Assembly: GCF_963675165.1 (NCBI RefSeq)
Contig: NC_087377.1
Span: forward strand, 14,070,198-14,134,197
Reading direction: 5' to 3'
DNA length: 64,000 nucleotides
DNA from: Halichondria panicea
Lineage: Eukaryota; Porifera; Demospongiae; Suberitida; Halichondriidae
Shown: positions 22,901-33,862 of the stretch, one piece after another
Layout: every line of letters begins with the position of its first letter
Numbering within the stretch: the first letter of the stretch is position 1
The notes under the pieces: model-generated
What the model was told of the DNA's origin: nothing
Databases searched by the model: none
The model's input: the letters and a program-made list of their open reading frames with translations, nothing else
Position numbers and translations under genes: made by a program

Positions 22901-25059
22901 ATGTTATGCAAGATGCTTTGTACTCTTTCTGCTATAAGCTGGTTACACTACTGCCAAGGTATGTGATATAGAGATATTCTAGAGACGTTCCATTTGTGAA
23001 CAATGATAGGAACCTCAGTAAGTGTAATTACGGATGATGGAAAAGATACACTTTCTGGTCTGTACTGTCCTACTACTGTTAAGCTTATCTGCAATGTTAC
23101 GAATGTTCCTCATTTGCGATGGACGTACAATACCAGCAGAAACATAATCGTTCTTTTTCACTCGGGTAGTGTAGTACGCTACCCAGTTGCAGCATTTCCA
23201 TTTTACCAGTTAACATGTATACAAAAATCATATGAATCTGACTCGGATTAATGCTTCAACGATTCTCACTGTTGATCTGTCAGATCTGAACAAACAGATT
23301 ATTTCTTGCGGTTCTTCTTTTATGGACAAGACAGTGCCAGTGAATATCAGCATTTTGCAGCCAACATTTCCTTCTGTTAGCCCCCAAGTTTATACAGCTG
23401 TGATCATACGTTATGAGTCTGGACTTGTATCTAGTGTAGATGTATCATGGAGAAAATTCCAGGTACGTATAATTATAGTACTGTACTTCGAATCATGAAT
23501 GCATACTGCATTGCTGCTATAGCAACCAGATTGTCCTGAATATGAAAATTCCCAAGAATACCTCATCAATGTCAGTGGATGTGGGTGGATGTTGGATGAT
23601 ACTATTTGCTCGTCCGTTTTCAGTAATTGTACGGAGAACGTGAGTAAAATTACCCTACAAGCCAAGATCGCTGACATTGAGAGTGAAAAAATAGTTTTCC
23701 CCACATCTGTAGGTGAGAGCATTAATCTAGTAGTTATTACATTTATCGACTTTTTACAGATTCTAATAATCGCTACTTTAGAGCTGCTGTTAACCAGTCA
23801 TCTAGATGCCAAATTCATGTGCAGTGTTTACCCATGAGAGGAGATGTTAGTATTCATCAAAATTAATGTGTACCATTAGATACACTACAGATCTGGATTA
23901 TGGAAATCTATCAAATCCTATCACAACTCCTGTCTCACTTTCACTTACTACTCCTGGTACCATGTACTACTTTGAGTTCTCTGTGTTGAATGAATGATAC
24001 CTTGTTGATTGTGGAACAAATAGAGTACATGATTACAGAATCAGGAGGTATGTGAATATAAAGTAACAACTGCTTTTGTGAGCAAGAGTTGTATAATTAT
24101 AATGAACTCATACACATTTGTATACTAAACTCGGATTACTATTGAGAATTCTCACCTACAGAGTTGTTCCAGCTGGGTGTAAGAGAAGGTGCTATCCTTA
24201 CTATTGTATCATCATTCTTAGGATGCTTTATTGTGCACACTACAATGATACGTGCCTTTTAATAGCTCGGAATGCTAACGGTGAGTACATATCATCACTA
24301 TACATGAAGCATAGGCCACCCCATTTCATGCATGCAGGTGTTCATACAATTTCCCGATTGAAGCTATTCATCATTACTATAACAAACGCATTCAAATCTC
24401 GATAACACTGATCATCTTTATGCTGTTTATTAGATGTGGCACTCTGTTGACAACCTTTGCCATTATTTCAAATGGTTGGAAAATTTAACTCTTATTTGTG
24501 ATACTTTCTGTGGCATTGTTTATTTCATTACAGATGTGTGTTTATCAAACCAAAAAGTTTCCAACAGTTTGCTTGATGCAATGTTAGTACTTTCATGCGT
24601 TGGGATAGGAATCCTTCTCCTCTATAGGGTCTTCATAATATACAAAGTGTATAAACAGTGCACTAAAGGTAATTTGGAGAGTGAACAAATCTTTTTCAAA
24701 CTTTTTTATTTTGTATAGGAACCAAAAACAAGCTTGACATCAATTCAAAAACAGTTCAATATGACGCTCAAGAGTCATTTGAGGTGATAAATTGTTTTAA
24801 GAATTATACATTTGTATTTGCTATTTAGAAGCCACACAATTCTCATGAAAGAGTACCAGCATTTGGAGTCTTAATGTTTACGAGTTTCAGTCATTGTTTG
24901 TGTATTTTAAGTAGTACATTAATTTCGTGTAGTACGTCTATTATTGCATGGGAGATTATTTTTGCTCTAAATTTGAACTCTAAACTTGAACATGTACCTA
25001 ATAATTATGTGAATGATTATGAAACTGAAATTTGGGAAAACAATCAATCCGCTATATAA
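22901..25059 (+). pseudogene. G7: class III receptor (Ig-FN3-FN3-3TM), broken
   Basis: Exons by comparison with G1/G8: 22901-22958 (signal peptide MLCKMLCTLSAISWLHY), 23010-23463 (Ig: LYCPTTVKLICNV, LRWTY; FN3 start ending VSWRKFQ), 23523-23712, 23760-24047, 24162-24280, 24534-24668, 24719-24783 and about 24830-25059. Lesions: a net 8-bp deletion near 23230 shifts the Ig frame; the second FN3-like exon decays after CQIHVQC into a stop; a single-base loss near 24250 breaks the first membrane segment; the donor of the second membrane exon is gone. The third segment (LLDAMLVLSCVGIGILLLY) remains open. Closest relative is G8. Confidence 0.8.
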
Positions 25060-25115
25060 CAGGAAGCACAAAAAGTATAGTTACCCTAACATTGTTGCAA
25101 GCAGAAGATTAGTTT

Positions 25116-27690
25116 ATGATGTTGGTGAAACTATACTGTACAAGAGGCTTTGTAATCTGTTTTCTAAATTGGCTCTACTACTGCCAAGGTATGTAAAATG
25201 CTGTATTGTTGGCTCCTTAAAATAACTTGCATTTGTGGATTCTTAATAGGAACGTCAGTAAGTTTAATTACAGACAATGGAAAAGATACACTTTCTGGTC
25301 CGTACTGTCCAATAACTGTTAAACTTATCTGCAATGTTACGAATGTTGCTAATAATGGCAGTAAAGTGGACATGATAATTTTCGATTTTCAACCTGATCA
25401 TAAAGTAACTTTCGACCCTATCACGACTGATTTTTTAGCATTTCCACTTGTCCAGCTAACACAGTTCAATGTACATAAAAACCAAAACAATCAGACTCGG
25501 ATTAATGCTTCAACTATTCTCACTGTTGATCTCTCAGAGCTCTACAACCAGAATATTAAATTATTTTCTTGTGGTTCTGCTGTAAATAAGGCAGTACCAG
25601 TGAATATCAGCATCTTGCAGCCAACATTTCCTTCTGTTAGCCCCCAAGTTTATACAGCTGCATGTGATTGTACGTTATGAGTCTGGACTTGTATCTAGTG
25701 TAGATGTATCATGGAGGAAATTTAAGGTAGGTGGTATAGATAATTAATAAATAATAGATGTTCATTCCATGCACTATATGGGTTGTATAGCAACCAGATT
25801 GTCCTGAATATGAAAATTCTTAAGAATACCTCATCAATATCACTGGATGTGGGTGGACATGGACCAACCATAGCACCTGTAAAGATACTATTTGCTCATC
25901 ACTTTTCAGTAATTGCACAAAGTATGTGAGAGAAATTACACTACAAGCCAAGATCGCTGACATTGAGAGTGAACAAGTAGTCTATTCCACATCTGTAGGT
26001 GAGAGCTTTAACTTGGTATAGTATGTATATATCGACCGTTTTTACAGATTACTATAATCAATATTTCCGACCTGCTGTCAGTCGTCGAAGTGCCAAATTC
26101 ATGTTCAGTGCTCAACTATTAGATATTTTAGAGGGAATCAAACGTGTACCATTCGATACACTACAGATCCAGAGTATGGAAATCTATCAAATCCTATCAC
26201 AACTCTAGTTGGCACAGCACCTGTCTCACTTTCACTTACTACTCCTGGTACTGTGTACTACTTTGAGTTCTCTGTGTTGATGAATGATACCTTGTTGATT
26301 GTGGAAAGAATGGAGTACATGATTACAGGATCGGGAGGTATGAGTATATAAAGTAACAACTGCTTTTGTGAGCAAGAGTCGTATAATTATAATGACAAAT
26401 AATTATTTGCAATTGTATACTAAACTCCGATTACTATTGAGAATTAGTTCTCACCTCTCACCGGCCTACAGAGTTATTCCAGCTGAGTGTAAGAGAGGGT
26501 GCTATCCTTACTATTGTATCATCATTCTTAGGATGCTTTATAGTGCACACTACAATAATACTGTGCCTGTTAATAGCTCGGAATGCTAACGGTGAGTATA
26601 TTATCGTCACTACATGAAGCTAAGGCCACCCACTTCATGCATGCACACAATATCCCGATTGAATGTGTTCATCATTACTAACAAACGCATTCAAATCTCG
26701 ATAACACTGATCCTCTTCATGCTGTTTATTGGATGTAGCACTCTGTTGACAGCCTTTGCCATTATTTCAAACAGTACGTATTGCATGGAAGATTCAACTC
26801 TCATTTGCAATACTTTCTGTGTTTATTTCATTACAGATGTGTGTTTCACAAACCAACAAGTTCCCAACAGTTTGCTTGATGCAATGTTAGTACTTTCATG
26901 TGTTGGGATAGGAATCCTTCTCCTCTATTGGGTCTTCAAAACATCCTCTATTGGGTCTTCATAACATACAAAGTATATAAACAGCGCACTAAAGGTAATT
27001 TGGAGAGTGAAGAAATCGTGGATCAACGTTTTATTTTTCATGCTTTCTTATTTTGTGTATAATTATAGGAAACAAGCTTGAAAACAAATCTCATTGTGAC
27101 TATGCTCTTAGCCTGAACATCAATTCAAAAACAGTTCAATATAACGCTCAAGAGTCATTCGAGGTGATAATCTAGACAGAATTTAATTTATACATTTGCA
27201 TTTGCTATTCAGAAGCCACCTGATTCTCAAGAATGCCAGCATTTGGAAGATATGCATCCTGATGACGTTGAGAAAATGGTTCCAATGCAGAAGAAGCCTT
27301 CGAATGGCAGCTAGCTAATGACGACACCTAGTAGGAAATGTCCACCCTCTACACTTCCCAAACAAAGAAAGTCAGGTCAGCATTCCAACACTGTTTTGTA
27401 CGATGAGGTTGGTTTAGCGAAAATCAAAGGCAATGTCTCGGATATGAAAGAAGTTGAGTTGAAAGCTAACGAGTCTTATGGGCACACAGTCAAAAGGTTT
27501 TCAACTGCCAAGAGCAACGTGGCTGCTTGTCCACTATGTTTGTCTCCAGGCAGCAAAATCCAGCAAGATTTGTCATTAAAATCATCAGTACAGCGATCTC
27601 AAAGTGACACCAAAGAACGAGCATCCTAAGCAAAATACTATTGAGCAAGAGCAGATAGAGTTGAAGTCTAATCAGTCATAATATGGTCAG
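25116..27690 (+). pseudogene. G8: class III receptor with tyrosine tail, broken
   Basis: Signal exon 25116-25188 (MMLVKLYCTRGFVICFLNWL), Ig/FN3 25250-25726 (PYCPITVKLICNV, later FSCGSA), FN3 25791-25998, second FN3-like 26048-26337, membrane exons 26472-26591 and 26837-26994, tail to about 27690. Lesions: inserted CATG at 25661-25664; CAA to TAA at 25821; a 4-bp loss near 26092; a 23-bp tandem duplication near 26930; TAG just before 27318; TAA inside the last tail motif. The tail keeps VLYDEV, ELKANESYGH and ELKSNQS before the stop, so three-segment receptors could also carry the NxxYG tail. Confidence 0.83.
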
Positions 27691-27699
27691 CTAACAAGT

Positions 27700-27983
27700 G
27701 CTGTTGGTCAGATAGGGGGATGTGAACCACTGCACGAGTACGACTATATATACGTGGACCCCTATAGTAACTCACAAGACAATTCATTAAATAACTGCCA
27801 TATAGCAAACTGTAACATATTTGAGTGCATTGCGTTTTACGATAATATTATTATTATTGGGTATAGTTCCGATCACGTTGATATAAGTTTTAGATTATGA
27901 ATATGCCACATAAAATAATAGAATTAACTAATTGTACAGTACAGTAATTATTTGTCAGTTTCAAACACCCACATGCATCATAT
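27700..27983. other. Non-coding spacer between G8 and block B
   Basis: About 280 bp with no exon; block B begins at 27984. Confidence 0.5.
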
Positions 27984-28926
27984 ACCCTCACCCCTGCCAT
28001 ACCTTCACCACACAAACACGACAACACACACACCCTCACATGTCGACCCAAGGAAACGTGCATATTGTTTTCTAAGGCATTAATGGCTTGCGAAAAGAAG
28101 GTCAAATACATCATGGCCAGGAAAAATGTCACAACCCATCATTTCCCACTCTTTTGCACCGTTCCCTGCATGCATGAAAATATTGTATATTCACTTAATA
28201 ATGAATATTGTTGTCTGCTAGTTAGTCAGAGTATGATTATATCAATATTCAGCCATCAGTCCCTCACAAAATAATGCACTGCAGACTTTTCAATTTTCTG
28301 GTGCAGGCCTTCATTGCACCATGTACATCACACGATGAACGTCTGTACCAGTCCTATATATATATACAGCTACACCAAAATTGATGGAAAAAGATCCAGC
28401 TGCAGCAATACCGCTACCTATATCACTTTTTTGCTACTAGAGCGATATATATACACTAGTGTCTATATATAATTATGACCGTCCGAAGTCTGTCTGACAA
28501 TTCATGGCCAATAATTATTCTGGATTATCGTCAAACCTATTTTAGTAGCTGGTATCTCTGCTGCAGTTGGTTTTTGTTTTTTTATTCAACTTTGGTGTAC
28601 AGCTGTAGAACAAGCAGGCCTTCATTATGATGTGCAAAAGTTGACTGTGCAGGTTATTTTGTGAGCGTCTGATTTTTAGAGACAGTCAATTATTGATAAG
28701 CTATACTCTAGCTTCATGCCGTAAAGGTTAAGCATCAGCATACACAAACCATTGGATTTGAATCGGACTTAATTAGTATAAAAAGGCACATTTGCAGCCG
28801 GTCCTATGTATTATTCTCATCAGCTTAAAATTAAGGCTTTGAACAATTAAGTCTGTCCTTCAAGCTGTAAATAATTATACAGATTATATAGACCATGTCC
28901 CTATACGCGTACCATTCCTTAAACAT

Positions 28927-29105
28927 GTGTTACCCATTAGATTCTATGCTGCTAAGATCACCTCTGCCCTCGGGTACCTATATATACACACATTCAATAT
29001 CTATTGGAATCTAAAGCTTGAAAACATCCTGCTGGACGCTAACAGTTTCATCACACTTTCGAGTACATGTATATTATTTAAAATAACGTTAACAGTGAGC
29101 ATAAT
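28927..29105 (+). pseudogene. AGC-type protein kinase relic, copy B
   Basis: Same fragment as at 7433-7610 (RFYAAKITSALGYL, then YWNLKLENILLD). Both copies carry the same damaged catalytic loop, so the kinase piece was dead before the block duplicated. Confidence 0.6.
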
Positions 29106-29421
29106 CTTACGTTTTGTTATTTCTCTATAATTATAGTGTCTGCCTGTCTGGGATCAATTCAAGAGCTCGCATTGAAGAAGATTGTTAATGAATTATAAAC
29201 CATTAAATAAATTTTAAAAGAGAATTTTGAGTATAAAACTTATGAGATGTGTATTGAACAAGCATTGTTACTATGTATGCAAGTGTGTTGTTCAAAATTG
29301 ACAAAGCGTGAGGTACTATACAATAACTATTGATATAACTGGTTCATTGTTAACTTGGAGAGTTTGTGACACTGCATGCATGTGCTGATAATTATGTGTT
29401 AAGAGGTTTACTTATGAGACT

Positions 29422-30920
29422 CTATTTACAATGTCCGAACAGTTCATTGTCAACGTAATCATACTCCACTCTCTTATCCAGGTCAGAAGTTTCTCTTGCC
29501 AAACCATACGAATGATTCGTTTCCATTTTCACCTTTGTAGCTCCACTACTTCTCACTTCACCATACGACAAGTTAGCTTTCAATCTCATTTCCTCATCTG
29601 GTCGTGAACGTTGCTTCTTTGACTCTACACAAGACTCGTTAGGAAATAACTTTCCACTCAACTTTGTAAAAACACCAGTTCCTTTTATTGGATCATCGGC
29701 CTCACAATAGGAGTGAGTCAGGTCTTCATTTTGCTGTTGTGTTTCTTGATTCGAATAGACAACCTCCTGATCAATTTCCCTTGACTCTTGTATTCGTATT
29801 TCCGGTGCAGTCTCTCTCGGTTGCACTTCAGTCTCCGTTTTTGTTTTCAATTTTAATTTTTTCAGCAGAATATAGTATACACCAACTCCCATGACGAAAC
29901 CGAGTACAGAAGAGAATATGAATACAACAATTGTAGTTGCTACGGTCACTCCGATAGATACAACTCCATTGGAACTGCTGTCTGTCACTGAAAGTACAAC
30001 TGATGTTAAAGGCTCATGCATTAATAGAACTCACCAATAAAAACATTTTCTGTGACAGGATCACTAGCTTCTCCCCACGTCGTTAATGGCTTGGAGCTCC
30101 AACACGTAGTTACCATCTCCGGAGTGAGGGACAGTGAATGTGACCCTGCACACCATTGTACAGTCACCACCACTAGTTGTTAAGATTTGACGATCATCAC
30201 TCCCAGTTAAGGTGATCTCATAGCGGATTTGCTGTCCATAATGAGGGCATACCAAAACCTACAAGGAAATATATGGATGTGTATAGTGCCCTGGCCAGTG
30301 ACTCAGTGCTATAATGAAATGCATGCATAGTAAAATCAATAGCTTACTGGTGGTTCCCATGAAATTAGTAGCAGAATATAAGCAGAAAAGTCAACAGATG
30401 TTTGAATATTGAATTGTTGAGGGTCTTTTGGTTGTGACTGTTGTCTTATCTGAATATCAATAGGGATCATCTGGTAGTTTGCTGGATCTCCGCATCTGAT
30501 TTCATTAATGTGCTGATCCACAATCGGTGAGATGTCGAGAGTAAGAGTGGAAGAAAAGTTTCCGTAAATTGGGTTAGCTCCATTTTGTGAAACTGCTCTC
30601 AACGCAACAGAAATGAAGGCTGAATTCAATTCAATTTGAGTGGAGGTCACGCTGTCAGGGTAAAATGAATGAATTTCTTTGTTAGTGACATTGTAACTCC
30701 AACGCAAAGTAGTGAGCTGCACTCCTTCACAGAACAGTCTGACAGTTCCAGGACAGTGCTCACCAATTAGACTTGCTCCTCCCTCAACAGTCAGAGAAAC
30801 ACCTGCAACATGATTGCATGTAGCTGATCACAATAAACAAGGGATCTTACTCATTGCTCTGCTTTTTCCAACAGTGAAGGACAATAAAACAATATGCATT
30901 AACAACTGAAGTACTCCCAT
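29422..30920 (-). pseudogene. G2': duplicate of G2 with a premature stop
   Basis: Exons match G2 one for one: 30851-30920, 30348-30802, 30035-30258 and 29422-29987. The Ig and FN3 parts are nearly identical to G2. In the third exon four extra bases (ctag, 30064-30067) change AINDVGRSD into AINDVGRS followed by a stop. That removes the helix and the tail. The tail exon itself is still open and well conserved (LSYGEV, VEYDYV), so the break is recent. If translated, the product would be a secreted Ig-FN3 protein; nonsense-mediated decay is equally possible. Confidence 0.88.
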
Positions 30921-31202
30921 CTTACTTGAGGTAGACTATACTTAACTTGCTAACTGGATGTTCCAAAATTCATGAGAGTTTCCCAAAAACATGTGATTCA
31001 ATTCACAGGTGCATGCAGTTTATTTTAATTCATGCACCTATCAATTACTGATGTGAGTTATATTTATGAGTGAATAGCTGAAGAAATAACAGTTGCACAA
31101 ACTTCAATTGCTTTCTACACGGTTATGATGAATTATATATAAAGTATACACACTAGTAAGCAACAACACACAGCATGTCCTTGATTTGTATTTATAAGTT
31201 AA

Positions 31203-31312
31203 CACTGCATGGTCCATAAGCTTGGTTAGAGTTCATTTCAATTATTTCTTTGGGTGACACCTCCTCATAAACAGGAACAGCTGGTACAGTGGGTCCTTGT
31301 CCTTCAGCTGCC
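31203..31312 (-). pseudogene. Truncated tail exon of a G3 copy
   Basis: Matches 10013-10121 of G3 (PVYEEVSPKE... NSNQAYGP region) and stops at the block B breakpoint. No helix follows. Confidence 0.8.
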
Positions 31313-31471
31313 TAATTCTATGAAAGTATAAGTTTTCTATTCAAACTGTCTCTTGCTATTATTATTCTTATTTAATAATTATGATGACAATTCTCGTAAC
31401 AATAATATACATATATTTAGTTTCAGTGTATGAACTGTTTGTAAATACTACTGTCTTAGAAAGCGAAGTCT

Positions 31472-31540
31472 AACATGTGTATAACATGTGTATAACATGT
31501 GTATAACACTGTGTATAACATGTGTATAACGTGGTATAAT
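31472..31540. repeat. Minisatellite, ~12-bp unit
   Basis: About five to six copies of taacatgtgta(t) in tandem, with small length changes between units. Confidence 0.85.
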
Positions 31541-31659
31541 TATGCATGTTATGCACATTATACTGGTATTGAAAGAATACTGACGTTGCACAATGTTCGC
31601 GGAATGACTGTTTACCGGAAGCCACGCCTTTAAATATTTGCATGTAGCAGGTAATTCTT

Positions 31660-31757
31660 ATTAACGAACACTTTTCGTGGACTTAATTTTCGTGTAGAAT
31701 TCCAACCCACGAAATCCGCGAAAATTAAGCCCCTCGAAAATTTCGCGCTATACGGTA
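31660..31757. mobile_element. Partial MITE of the atttcgcgctatacggtat family
   Basis: Ends gaaaatttcgcgctatacgg; the interior matches the 43451-43682 element (ccacgcctttaaat and cttaattttcgtg blocks). The left end is not intact. Confidence 0.65.
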
Positions 31758-31784
31758 TATGCTATACACTTTTTACCTGCAGTT

Positions 31785-31975
31785 ACGATAGTACTTCGAG
31801 GCTGTCGAAAACAAGGATCCCCTTCACATTCCAATCGATATTTGCAAAAGGGAAGAGGTTCACAAGGTATTGGGTATGGCTGAGTTTGGTTGTACAAATG
31901 AGGAAAAGGAACCAAAATTGAGACGGTAAAAGCTTGTTGCACCAATCTGCACGTGAATCGGGCGAGGAGCAAGAG
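31785..31975. repeat. Upstream repeat R, copy 3
   Basis: Same sequence as at 13455, 20822 and 36500. This copy has no complete receptor gene directly downstream on the minus strand, only block B, so it probably marks a deleted gene. Confidence 0.75.
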
Positions 31976-32859
31976 ATCTATAATTTTAATGAACGCAGGT
32001 GAAGAGCAGTGGATATTTACCATTCAAGTGGGAGATCAGTGATCTAGATAACTGCTGTGGTATGGGTTCAAGGATACCAATTAATAGCAAGGTATTTACT
32101 CAGAAGAAGAGGGAACCAAAATACCATGCTTGTGTATATACAGACTGACGCAGTCTCAAACTGGCATGTCATCAAAAGTGAGCTCAATTGGAATGCAACC
32201 TGACCCACTCAATATAGTCTGAATATTGATGGAATGTGTATAATTATCTGTACATAATTATCGTTTATGCATGCATGGTTGAGCAACTCACATCTGTTTC
32301 ATATTTCTATAACCAAGTTAACAAGCTGTTCTTGTCCTACGCACTTCATGCAAGCTTAAGATATCATATAATTATATAGGAGCCTTCCCAATCTCATTTT
32401 GAACTGAGTCAACTGCACCAAGACTTGATGATACGTAATATAGACTATAGTTGCATGGTATGTATACCCTTAGTCTGAGAGGTTTTGGTTTTGGCATATT
32501 GTTCGCCAACAATATAGATGTTTTGAAAAGCCACTAAGGCAAGAGGGATATTTCACTGGTCAATCGAATTAAGCGTGGTTGACTAACTGGGAAGTGCATG
32601 CAGTAATAATAAACTTAGGCGTAAAGTGGACCTTGTGCCCAGTTTTGTATGTTTCCAGCAACACACTAAAACTGAACCCACTTTTGAGATCGGGGGAGGT
32701 CAATTCTTGATTATGGCAGGAATATGAATTAGTATTACGGTGATAAGAAAACATGTCTTCATCATCATCGAGGGTATAATGTGACATGTGCAATGCATGT
32801 GCTATAATAGCAAAACTGCTTTTTCTGCCTTATAATTATATACTCTTAATTCAGGCTGT

Positions 32860-33270
32860 CATGCACCGTATACAGTTACGTCCGTTGGTTCTTCACGCTG
32901 TGTGATCTCCTTACTGTATCATGTTTGAAGTTCTTCTGGAATTCTTGTTCTTTAATGATCTCTACAGTTATCATCATGCATGTTCCTGTAGCTGTGATAA
33001 CTCCGAGAACAGAAGAGAAGTTACCAAATTGCTGGTCTGCCAAGTTTTGTGATACATGTGTTAGGTGTATAAATTGGAAAGGGGACTCAAGGCTCAGATG
33101 TATAGGATGGTATTATTTGAATGGATCACATTGATTGCCATCTCCATTGTATAAGTCATATAATATGACTTGTCAAAATGCTGAGGTCCTTTCCGTCACA
33201 GAACAGTCTGATAGTTCCAGGACATGCAGTATTCACCAACCAGACTCACTCCTCCCTCAACCGTGACACT
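32860..33270 (-). pseudogene. Relic Ig exon of G3 type, copy 1
   Basis: Fragments of the G3 Ig exon are recognisable in order (ccaaattgctggtctgccaa, ggaaaggggactcaaggctc, then the CPGTVRLFC part). The reading frame is lost. A four-base catg insertion sits inside the CPGT codons (33223-33226). No other exon remains. The same relic occurs at 36850-37290. Confidence 0.8.
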
Positions 33271-33862
33271 CGACAGCCATGCAGAGAGACACTATTATAT
33301 ACTCATACTCAACGTGGCAGACCTGTCAAATGGTCAGGATATTGTATACCGTGTAGGAGAAGTGTTCTAAGTGTGTGAAGTGTTCTAGTGGATAATTTTT
33401 GTTGGGGAAAACCCATTTAAATATTTCGTAATATTCCTACAGCTCGGATTAGAGACGTTGAATCTATTTGTGTTCATAGCTTTAACTTTCGTACGATGCT
33501 CTTCAATCGAATATTTATACCATATGAAAATAACCCGCTAATACGGTATATAATCCGGAATGAATGTATACCTAAGCACAATACTTGAACGTAGAATAAG
33601 AACGTATGAGAAATTGCACGGAAATAATATTAATTAGCAGCTCACACATGCATTATATTCTAGTGATTTGTTACAATTATACACCTCCCCATAAGATGAA
33701 CTTTCTGATTTCCATCAACTCAAAAATAGTTAAGACACCATGATTATAATAAGGTCAGTTATACTTCTCATCTGTAATTTATGCATATGCATTGTTATGT
33801 AAAACATTATAGCTATAACCATATAAATAATGGCTGGATTGTTACATGGACACTAACACAGT

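Larger units (their letters stand above)
27984..31312. repeat. Segmental duplication block B
   Basis: Second copy of block A. It lacks both MITEs and the 7881-8090 segment. Its right edge breaks inside the G3-type tail exon and joins taattctatgaaagtataag, a sequence otherwise found at about 14010 in the G4-G5 spacer. The junction therefore shows a recombination breakpoint. Confidence 0.95.
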
